DNA of 50,884 nucleotides from Ophiosphaerella korrae. Its lineage: Eukaryota > Ascomycota > Dothideomycetes > Pleosporales > Phaeosphaeriaceae. Where the stretch lies: NCBI GenBank assembly GCA_028456385.1, contig JALNQF010000300.1:1-50884 (forward strand), written 5' to 3'. The position numbers were made by a program, and so were the translations under genes. The notes under the pieces are model-generated. The model ran no database searches, was not told the DNA's origin, and saw only the letters and a list, made by a program, of their open reading frames with translations. Positions 35,641 through 44,999 of the stretch are shown here, in pieces (positions within the stretch are counted from its first letter, which is position 1; every line of letters begins with the position of its first letter).

Positions 35641-36161
35641 TTTTGATGTATTGGCTGTTTGGTGGCGTGGCTGTGTAGGGCACTAGAGTGAGGCGTCGTA
35701 ATAACAAGTGGAGAGTGACTTTAATGGTGGCAAGGCGGACGAAAGGTTAAGAGCTACTTATCTATACGGACACTGATGAACGCTTACGAGGCCCCTTGTC
35801 TCCACAATAGATAATCAGCACTGCGTCAGCTACAAACCCTTCGACGAATGCGACCTGATGCAAGAACAGGCAAGGATTATGGCGCGCAAGCTGAGACATT
35901 GCTTGGCTATGCAAGGGCCGAACGCTTGCGGCGCGGGGACGGGAACAAAGATCTGCGGGCGGGAATTAGAACAGGGCCGAGTGAAGGCGCAGGCGTGGTG
36001 GAGTTGAGACAAGCAGGCTCCGCGCGCAACACGCGCGCAGCCCTTACTCTTTCGCATGCCAAGCCAGCGGAGCGAACAGCAAGCGCTTTGGAGAAACATG
36101 TCGAGCCAAATTGCATGTCATGTTGATCGTGTTCGTGGGCCATCATATATGGACTGGTCAA
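35641..36161. other. Promoter interval of the dioxygenase gene / 3' flank of regulator
   Basis: 521 bases, GC-rich in the right half (gcgcgcaacacgcgcgc near 36,020). Contains the dioxygenase 5' flank. Short open frames on both strands here have no recognisable sequence and overlap one another, so they are not reported as genes. Confidence 0.6.
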
Positions 36162-38081
36162 CTACACTAACAATACTGCATACCCCAAGCTGTTTAGACA
36201 TGCTGTCAGATCTAAACCCATAGAAATTCCATCGGCGTCAGGAGCACTGCGGCTCCACGTCTGCTCAACAACGTCCATGGCGAGTCGCAGGGAACTAAAC
36301 GAACCCAGCGGGCCTAGATCCTCGACAAGAGCCTTTACATATCCGAACTGCGCGGGCTGAGCCAGACACCCTGCGATACAGAAGGGCCAAGCGAGCGTCC
36401 TCAGAACGGCAACGTTCTCAGTGGCATCTACCTGGCCTAGCAGCTCAAGAACACAGCCGACGGCGTGTACGGTGCAGTGTGAAAAGGGTTGCCAACCCGA
36501 CATCACAACGGACAAGAAGATCAGTGCCGCATGGGCCCAGATTGCTGTGATCTTTGCTCGGGAATTCTCTAGCGGAACGGCGCTCTGCTGCCAGAACCTG
36601 ATGGACGGGCTCATGATGTTGCTACCACTGCCGTTCGCTTCGGGGGTTATTCCGAGGAGCGACAGCTCTTCTATACCCTTGTGGAGCGCCTGCTTAATCG
36701 TGTCGGCACGGCAGCAGAGCTGCATCATGTCGAGACGACCATGTTTCTGTTGGTCCTTTTTCCAAGCATCTAACCCAGCAATCTCTCCGACCAGGAGCAG
36801 AACCTAAGCACAACAGCCAATGATGCTCGCAGGATCTAGAGTGCCGTCGCCTGCGTCGCCCATACCCATGTTGGCATCACGTGCGCTTGGGCCAAGAAGG
36901 GGGCGATGATACTCCTGTAGTCGGGGCGACCTTGCCAGAGCAGTGCTTATGACTATGTCGTCAACAAGCAGCACGGCGGAGAAGAAGCGAAAAGCTGCTT
37001 GGTCGGCATTTCTGGGAGCTTCGCCATTTAATCGGCTGAGAGACCAAGGCGGGCGCGCCATACGTTCAAGGACGAGGGAAAGGCTGGGTCGGGCGTTTCC
37101 AGCCTCGTCCATCTCAAGGCCGTAGTCGTGGAAAATGCCCTCGAAAAGAGCTATGGCAGCCTCAAGATGAGGTACGCTATTGACGCTATATCCTGTGCCA
37201 ACCTCGAAACGCAGGAGCTGAACGATATTTCCCAGTAGCCTAGACTTTGCTACAAGTGCGTTCTCGTCAGTGTTAGGCAGGGGCAAGGATGGACTATCGA
37301 TTGGGCCGTCTAGCAGCTGGAAGTCTCTTTGAAGTGTGCCGAAGGCGTTCTCTATTGACCGGCCGAGCTCCTCTCGAGCGAGGATGTTACATGTTGCCTC
37401 AGTATCACGCGACTGTTCCTGGATAATGGATGAGAAGAAGAAGAGGCTGAGGCAAAGCGTAGTGTGCAGCAGTGTCGGGTTCTTCAGGATTTGGACGAGC
37501 AGCCAGCCTCGCCCACCATCAAGCAAAGAGGGGCTATAGAAAGGAAAGAGGAGAGGGAAAACCTTGTCGGTGTAGAACATGACAAAGCTCAGGTCGATTT
37601 CATCGCGACCCCGGACTTGAAGGCTAGCAGCAGGGGAAACGCCCGGGAGGGTTTCCGCCGACGACGGAGGAGCTGATGACGATGACGATGACGATGAAGA
37701 TGGCACGGCGGCCGCGATGGGAGTTGTGGCCTGGAGGCCAGCCATTCCAAGACCCGGCTCGGAATTGCGTTGTCTGCCAGCACTCGAAAAAGCCGCTGAT
37801 GTAGTTGGTGATGCGGCCACGGACCCGCGCGGCAACAATGCGCGTCCGCTGGGGCCGTGAAGCTCGCGACGCTTCTGGGCAGCCTGCTTGACCTCAGCCT
37901 TGACCTCAGTGACCATTTTGGCTTGGAGCTCCCCGCCATCCATCCACTCAGGTCTAGCCGCCTGCCTATGGCAGGTGATTTGGAGCTCGCCGCAGGCGCC
38001 GCAGACGGGCATTGAGCCGTCGCATCTCTTCCGGCGGATGCGGCAGGTCCAGCAGCTGACAACGGAGTCGTGCATTGCCAA
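36162..38081 (-). pseudogene. Zn2Cys6 transcription factor with one premature stop
   Basis: A fungal binuclear zinc-cluster regulator, nuclear and DNA-binding. Read through, it is 639 codons in one frame from the ATG at 38,081. The zinc cluster is complete: Cys 10, 13, 20, 27, 30 and 37, with a basic RIRRKR stretch between. A Ser run (128-136) is encoded by a GAT/GAC-type microsatellite on the plus strand. The rest resembles the PF11951 fungal regulator domain, including the block IIGCCA-x-VLLLVGEIAGLDAWKK. Codon 426 (36,804-36,806) is TAG inside that block, where homologues usually have Trp (GCENWV-type). TGG to TAG is one G-to-A transition, in RIP context on the other strand (CCA to CTA). 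After it the frame continues open and homologous to TAG at 36,162. An intron removing the stop would also remove the conserved IIGC block and has no in-phase donor. So: a recent pseudogene, a 425-residue truncated regulator or, less likely, an unusual splice. Confidence 0.85.
37672..37702. repeat. GATGAC microsatellite within the regulator gene
   Basis: gatgacgatgacgatgac-type repeat, slightly impure; on the coding (minus) strand it encodes a run of nine serines in the linker between the zinc cluster and the regulatory domain. Length variation here would keep frame. Confidence 0.8.
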
Positions 38082-38237
38082 TAGTCAACTGATTGCTGAA
38101 GATGCGAATGTCTTAGTTGATCAAGGAGAGAACAAAGTGAGACAGGCATGAACAATTGGAAAGTGAAAAAAAGGCTGATGCCAGCAGATTCACGGCTACA
38201 GAGCTGGAAGCTGTAAATCGCGATCCCGCTCGCCTCC

Positions 38238-38289
38238 AGAAACAAGAACGCGCGCGGGTGACGTAATCCGGGGTGGAGGAAGGGCGCCT
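38238..38289 (-). repeat. 52-base dispersed inverted repeat, copy 2
   Basis: Inverted partner of 8,448-8,499; 49 of 52 bases identical, the rest transitions. This copy keeps G where the other has A, so it is closer to the unmutated sequence. Confidence 0.85.
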
Positions 38290-38301
38290 CTAGTCTCGTA
38301 A

Positions 38302-38376
38302 CCACCAAACGTTCCCTATTTGGGGATAGCCCTGCGCACGCGCCAAGTCGGGACCCTTCAGGGGAACGTCTGGTGG
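38302..38376. repeat. Inverted repeat / hairpin
   Basis: Arms 38,302-38,318 and 38,360-38,376 are reverse-complementary with one or two mismatches, enclosing a 41-base loop. No TA or other target duplication seen at its edges, so a mobile origin is unproven. Confidence 0.65.
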
Positions 38377-38700
38377 CCGGTCCATTATTTTTGACGATCT
38401 GAACACGATTTTTTGGTGTAGCTATGTACTTCAACCAGAAATAGCACAACAAACACATAATAAAAGCCCTTTTTTTAATGCGGAAATCGACTCAGCAGGT
38501 CTGAGAGTACTTTATCCGCACTCTGCGATATTTTATTTTGCTGTGGTAGTGGCTAAACACCGTCCGGTGGAAAATGCGATCTGAACACGAGCGTGGGCCA
38601 AATGCCCCGCCCGATACGCCGCGCCCCTCTCCCAACCGACTAGGAGTACTAAGCGCGGCTGCCTTTCTAGTAGACAGTTCGGATAGTTGCCCTTACTTAT

Positions 38701-41397
38701 ATAGAGGGTCGTAGTAACGTTTCCTCAGGTCAGCCAGCTGGTTCACCTTGGCCGTCTCAGTCTTCAATCCCGCTCCCCTCTTCGTCGTCCTCATTGCCAG
38801 GCCGATCCTCCCTGGCAGGCCAAACCTCTACTCCTCCTGCTCCTGCTAAAAAGGGCCGGCCGGTTGGATCGAAAAATCGTGTTGCTAGCCCTACCGTTCA
38901 TACTAGTATACCCTTAAATCAAGCAGAGGAGGAAAGGCTGAGCACTTACTTAGAAGCGATTAAGGGGGTAACGCATACTCAAGATGGGAGTGGGCGCTAT
39001 GGCAGTATAACTGATTTAGTGTATCTTCTTGGTCGGACAAGCAGCAAACCAAAAAGTCGGGCATCATTTATAAAAGCGGTTGAGTCGACCCCAAGTATCC
39101 TAGGACGGCTGGGGTTGGGTATTGTGCCATCCACAGGGGTAGATATATCTGGCGCCGTCTTAGAAAAAGAGGTCGAGTTGCTTCAGAGCGTCAATATCTT
39201 TGCGGAGTATTCGCTGGAGACTGCTCCTACGACTCCATCAAGTGTAGAGATTTCCACGGAAAAGGAGCTATTTGAGGGCATTGAGCATCTGGCTCCTAGT
39301 ACTGTTAGTCTGTTACGACGCTTGTGCACCAACGATCGGTCTAGGACTCCTCGTGATCAAAACAATACTTGAATTATCTCGATCCTATCTATTATATGCT
39401 TCAGTCGACACCAGCGGAAGTGCAACTACCTTCCTGCAATACTCGGACTGTTACTCTTCTCCGCTGGTACCAAGAAACAGGTGTTTGATATTACAAACTC
39501 AATGGGTTGGACTGAATCGTATTCATCTGTATGGCGTAGTGTGGGTGGACTACGGGATGCTGCTAAGGAAGTGGCACGTCAATTTATCAGAGATGGGCCA
39601 TGGGCAGTAGTGTACGACAATTGTGAACTGACAACTGGTGTCAGTGAGCAAGATCACACCTCTAGGAACCAGCTTCATTCAATTACGACCGCCCTTTTAC
39701 TGCCCGGTACTACCCTACCACTAGGCGGTCTGTCCCAGGCTGATTTTGCCCCATATGCGGTCGGTATGGACGATCTAACAAAGGATGCATCTGAAAGAGA
39801 TGCATGTTTCTCTAGATTTATGACCTCTACCGTATACAGTGCACTTGAGGAGGTATATCCGACATATATCTTGGAGCTGCTAAAGACTCCGTCAGTCAAG
39901 GAGCATGCCTCGTACCCGGTGGTTGACCGAATAGCGATTTCGGACGGCTCTCGCCACGTATCAATTCCCATTCTTCCTATTCAGACCAGCGAGAATACTA
40001 CAATGGGTAATATCGACATACTGAAGGACATATTCCTTAATCAGCTTGCCTTGTCTCCTGAATACTTCGAGAACCACCCAGCTATACTGGTTGGTGGCGA
40101 CGCTAAGACCGTCAACCGTATGTGGTCGGCCATATACGGTGCTGGGGATAACGCCGACACCTATAGTCGACTTCATCATGTAGTCCCTATACCTGGACTG
40201 TTCCATATGCAGATGCATGTAATACAGACCATTATTAAGAATCACTGGGGCAATGAGCCAACCGGAGGCGAGCGGTGCAACCACTCGTCTCTGCGGTACC
40301 TGTCTAGGAAGACGGCTCGTCGGTTTGTTGGTCCTGGAAACATGGTGTTTGCTCATGCCCGTACCTTCGTCTCCGATGCGCTCCAAGGACGGATTATGGC
40401 AGAGTTTTTCCAGCAATTGATAGCGCATCCAGGCAGTGGATTGTCTCCTGAACCATTGCCAGGCGAATTGGACACCGCAGTTAGGGTTCTGCGACCCCGT
40501 CAACTGAAGTCACTGATTGCAAAGACGACTCAGTCAATACAGGCTACACATCAAAACAGTGGCGATCCAACTGCGCCTGTCGACCTTGAGCGACGAGAAA
40601 ATCTGCTATTCATACGGGACGCATTGTATTATACTATGTTAACATATGCAATCAAGCACGGCGACATCGGCATCTTGCGACATGTACTCAGCTTCCTCAT
40701 ATACATGTTTGAGGGTTCCAGGAAGCCAGTGTATACGCGGATAGCTATTTACGTTAAAAAGCTCATTGATACTGCATATGTTACATCTGAGGAATGTCGA
40801 AGAGCTATTGCTGGATGTCTCCTGGTTAATCCCACTGGCCGACCGGATGGCTTCTACGCTATTGATCTGGCAAACGAATTCCACAACCGATCAGTGAAGG
40901 ACGTCTGGTCAAATAGGAAGACAACGTCTACTACTATACGTTCAGTGTCTGAATACGGTGCCATTGATGCGCTGTTTCTTCGACCATTACGACTTAGGCT
41001 ACAGGCTATATGGGGTAGACGTTCACTAGGAAAACACGTCCGTGCTAATCGCGGCAGGGTTATACACTATGTTGCAATCCAATCACGGCGGTCAATAATG
41101 TTGGACCCTACGCGGTCTGATCCAGACACTCACAAACTCACATGGTCCAGAGACGCTGTGCTAAAAGGAGCAAGCACAATTGAGGATACTATGGATTCGT
41201 TTAATGCAAAATTTATGTACGATTCTGATAGCCTACGGGCCGTTGATGATATTCCTATATGGGACGATGATGTGCAGAATGCATACGGCTGTCCAGGGCC
41301 AGATGTATATGATGTGGATCGGGCGCTAGTTGAGGCTCTTGCCTGCCTGCCTACTCCCACTGAGGAGCTACTAGGCGAGGTAGAAATGGGCCTCTAA
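38701..41397 (+). pseudogene. AT-hook plus DUF6589-like protein gene with one internal stop and no ATG
   Basis: One frame runs from about 38,701 to the stop at 41,397 and is interrupted only by TGA at 39,370-39,372. An AT-hook (KKGRPVGSKNR, about 38,848-38,880) near the N-terminus predicts binding to AT-rich DNA minor groove. The larger part resembles the fungal DUF6589 family (PF20231), whose function is unknown. Its landmarks are VVYDN (Asp codon 39,616), VGGDAKT (Asp codon 40,099), and PGLFHMQMH with His at about 40,204. The protein sense continues across the TGA (...DQNNT-x-IISILSIICFSRHQRKCNYLPAILGL...), so the stop is probably a recent mutation of CGA or TGG rather than an intron; no good GT donor lies in phase. 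No in-frame ATG precedes the AT-hook; the first codon near the TATA-like site is ATA (38,701). The real start may be on a missed exon or lost. Identification by eye; family confidence moderate. Confidence 0.7.
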
Positions 41398-42349
41398 ACG
41401 CTCTATTTTTGGCTACTGCCTGCGGCGTTAGCTAGGCTAGCCCGTTTGTACAGTTATCTATATGACTGACTTGTAGAAGGGCCATACCTCTATTCTATTA
41501 CACACATACTTAGTTCCTACTATTCTATTTATCCTTTAAGGTCTGAGGCTGTGCGACATCCTTAGTCATACCTCCATTGTGGCTGAGGGACTGCCCGATA
41601 GCGAGCGCCGAAACCTCCTTCCAGCAACGTCGTCGGCTGGTCGCCTCACCAGGCATAGCTGCGGAGAAATCGTGGCTGCAACCGTGCAGGAATCAATTAA
41701 TCAATCACCCCGCGCATCTGACCCAGACGCTTAGGTAACATCCACTGCAAGGCGAGGAGTCTTCACTGTATGGCACTCTCTAAAAACGTCCTGGTGATAT
41801 TGGCGGACAAACGGAAGCACGCCAACGACGATGCCAACAGTTGTCCGTTTGGCCGACATGTGCACGTGAATAGCGGGGTAGCTGCCTCGAGGGTGAAAAC
41901 TATCACCAAGGCCGCAGTAAAACAACTTTCCGCGCGAGTTTTGCCTCCCACCTAGCCAGAACCTATACTACCTTCGACCCAGCGTACCTAGCTGACATAA
42001 TTAATTCCTAGTCAAGTGCAAGCTTGAGCCTGATTGAAGCCTAAGCCAATTTTGATTGTGCCTGATTTCATTCCTGACTAACGCGAAGAGAGCCTGAAAT
42101 TGGGCCCAAACAGTTTATATAAGATGCGAAAATCGAAGAGAGACTAGTCCTATTGTTAGCATAATCTACCTAAGCTTTCTACATATTAACGTGTTTTATT
42201 AGTGCTCTTTGCTTTGTTATACGTAGTCCGTTATTGTACTTAAACCTAAGGCATTCATGCCTAGGTTTCGTCTAGTTAGCCGGCTAATGTTAGGTAGCTA
42301 TACTCTACCTTTTTTCGACGTTCTCTTTTAAATTTTTAAGTTGTCTAGT
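41398..42349. other. 3' flank of AT-hook gene and transition to AT-rich block
   Basis: GC-normal until about 42,100, then increasingly AT-rich. Overlapping short frames at 41,731-41,955 on both strands have no recognisable protein. A TATA-like tttatataag is at about 42,113-42,122, a hairpin-like cctaaggcattcatgcctagg at about 42,247-42,268 and a 12-base palindrome ttagccggctaa near 42,277. These could be promoter and LTR pieces of the degraded element to the right, but no partner LTR was found. Confidence 0.5.
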
Positions 42350-43819
42350 AGTTAAGCTGTATAGCTACAGCTATAAAATCGCCTATACCTACTTTCTATA
42401 TAAAAATCTCTATTTAAAAGTATACTAAAGTAGTTACAACCCTAAAAAACATTTATAACGAGGCTAGATAATTTATTTTTACGTAGAGAGCGACTACAAA
42501 TATCTACTACTATACGTGCTATTTCTACGCAACAACTACACTAAAAGAAGCAAGAGCTTAGAACTATAGTAAATTTCTTATATATAGCGTCTACTTTATC
42601 TAATATATTATTAGGCTCCTACTATTATAGCGCTTAATAACAATAACTAGAAAAAGCTCCTAGAGAAGCCTAACACTCTAAAGTAAGTAGAAGGACTAGT
42701 AAATACTATTTTTGCTAACTGCAATAAGGTATTATATAGTAAGAATAGCGACAACCTAGAAAGAGATCTAAGTAAATAGATATTAGTCCTAAATAGTAGT
42801 AGGAAAGTAATTATTAAAGAAGGTTTAGTAATATATTTTACTAGTAAACGTAGAAAAGTATATTTATAGTTATAATAATTTTAATATAAGCTTATTACTA
42901 GTTCTATAGATATAGCTTTGTAGATATAAGAGTACTTTTTACTATACTAAGGCTAAAGCTTAAGAATATAGCTTACCTTATATTATTTAAGATAGATATA
43001 CTTATATATTATATATAATCTTATTCTTTTATATCTATTTAAAAGAGTAAGCTTATTTTAACTACTATTACTATTTTAGGGGTAAATAGCTTAGCTATAG
43101 CTTGTATTTTACTATTCTATAACTTAAAGCGCTCTTTATAAGTAAATACTTTAGCTCTACTAAGATAATATACGTACCTTATTTCTTTATTAGATTTTAT
43201 AACAACGCTAAATAGTGCTAATATAATATCTTTAATTATATTACTATTAACTTTAAATATAATACTATAAGAAAGTTATATAGGGCGTAAAAGAAACGTT
43301 ATTTATATACTAGCTTTAGTCTAGCTATTTACAAAATATCTCTTAATTAAAGAAAATATTTAGTAAAGAATTATAGCTATTATTACTTCTATAAAAGTAT
43401 TAGACTATAGTTATACTTAGAAGGTATTTATTATACTAAGAGGATCTATAGTAGTTAAATTTGCGATAGAAAGGTTTATTAAATAAAGAAGAGATATTTC
43501 TTAAGGAGTTAAGTTAGCTATATATAATTAATATATTGTAGTATAAATACTATTTAAGTAAGTAGAATAAAAAGAGTTAAGACTTAACTTTTTACTTATA
43601 ATATAATACTAATAAGAGAGAAACTAAAAGATAGCTAAGCTAACTTATAACAAAGTATTTTCTATTAAGTAAAAATTTTACTAATTATATCTTTAATAGT
43701 AGTATAAGGGATAATAATAGCTAATATCTCTACTATACTCTATTTTATCTTATTTAAGAGCTTATTAAACGTGTTAAATATCTATAGTTAAGTAGCTCTT
43801 CTTAAGAATTAATATTTAC
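42350..43819. other. RIP-degraded AT-rich segment, element unidentified
   Basis: Same CA/TG-poor composition as the other blocks, with some CA and TG retained. No frame on either strand gave a recognisable domain. Confidence 0.7.
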
Positions 43820-44750
43820 TACAGTAGGGTGACACGAAAAAAAAGCCTAAAAAAAAGTTATAGTTTTTAACTAGTAATAACTCTACGAATAAAATAGCTA
43901 AAAATATAAGCGAACATAAATATTAAAGAAAATATCAAGGTCTTTATTTTAGTCTACTATAATTTTTGATTACTAAGCAGATAAGAGCTAGGATTTGAAC
44001 TGTTTCGAGGACTTTTTTTTAAGCTAACTTCAAAGCTTAGTTATTTTTTATTTTAAGTATCTTTTTCTATTATTTTTTAATATAAGTTAGATATATATAA
44101 TTAAATTAACATAGTTAAGTTATACGCAATTCTAATTATTTATAGAGTAGATATTAAGTAAAAGATATAAAATTAAACTTTTAGTAAAAACTTATATTTA
44201 TAAGCTATACCCAATTAGTATTAATACTTAGTAGATTAATATTTAGCTAGTATATAGTCCTACTAAAGTTTTTTTCTTAATTATAAAGATTTTTCTATAG
44301 ATTATTATAATATAAGCGCTTATTTTTCTTTTTTTACTATATTAAACAATTCTACTACTATATAAGTAGTTTATATAGGAAAATATCTTTTATATCTTTT
44401 AATTAGTTTATTTTTATATAAATTCTATACGTTTTAAATAGGATTTAGATCTAGACTATAGGCTAGATAAAGAAAGAGTTTTATACTATTTCTCTAAAAC
44501 TAATTAATAGTAGTAGAAGCTTTATAAATTCTACTAGTATCTTATAAATATATATACCTTAGTATCCTAGATAGTAATATATAACCTTAGATAGAAGATC
44601 TTGTTGTAAGTTAAAGCTTTACTCTATATAATTTAGGTAAGCCTATACTAGTAAGTAAGCTATATAAGCTATTTAAGCTACTCTACTATATATAAGTAGC
44701 CTAGCTTAGATAGCTCTTTAATTAATAATTATCTCTTACTTATTCCTAAG
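43820..44750 (-). pseudogene. Second Tc1/mariner transposase relic (minus strand)
   Basis: Read on the minus strand, about 44,430-44,490 encodes LAYSLDLNPI-NV-N, the degraded form of the (W)PxYSPDLNPIENVW motif that carries the third catalytic residue. Upstream in the same frame are DTSRIYKAST and GIYIYK, compatible with the EDGxxxHK region around the second Asp. Downstream the frame fades to stops by about 44,210. At 43,820-43,821 a TA is followed by cagtagggtgacacgaaaaa, a plausible terminal inverted repeat at the 3' end of the element. The opposite end was not found. The family is only partly similar to the relic at 5,950-6,877, so it is a different subfamily. Confidence 0.75.
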
Positions 44751-44999
44751 CTTGTATCTTATAATAGTTATAAGCCTAGCGCTAAAAATTACTTAATAGT
44801 TTTATCCTATATACTATAGTAAGAGATCGCGAGCTTAGTATACTCTTATCCTATCCTATCTTATCTTATCTATTACTTAAACGCTTATAATATCTTATAG
44901 TAAGATTACTCTACTTAATAAAGGTACTACCCTACTTAATAAGTACTTATAATAGCTAGTATAGTTTATATAACTCTATTACAACGCTCTTAAGCTAGG

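Larger units (their letters stand above)
38082..38700. other. Divergent intergenic region between regulator and AT-hook gene
   Basis: Contains the 52-base segment 38,238-38,289 shared with 8,448-8,499 and an inverted repeat (ccaccaaacgttccct at 38,302-38,318 against its complement at 38,360-38,376), followed by ordinary non-coding sequence. A TATA-like cttatatagag occurs at about 38,697-38,707. No other gene recognised. Confidence 0.65.

Noticed and set aside
35848..36161. Short overlapping frames on both strands
   Set aside because: GC-rich intergenic DNA gives open frames by chance; no domain, no splice or start context.
37589..38458. 289-codon open frame on the minus strand overlapping the regulator
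   Set aside because: It overlaps the zinc-cluster gene in another frame, has low-complexity composition and no recognisable domain, while the overlapping frame encodes a clear Zn2Cys6 motif.
39961..40503. 180-codon minus-strand frame
   Set aside because: Antisense to the DUF6589-like gene and without recognisable features.
41731..41955. Three overlapping 61-64 codon frames
   Set aside because: They overlap on both strands and none resembles a protein.
42100..42350. 5' LTR of the Copia relic
   Set aside because: TATA-like and hairpin motifs are present but no second copy was found near 50,000-50,884, so an LTR cannot be supported.
44881..44945. Right-hand TIR for the second Tc1/mariner relic (ggtactaccctactta)
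   Set aside because: Only about eight bases match the candidate TIR and the stretch is itself a local tandem repeat (actctacttaataaagg/accctacttaataag).
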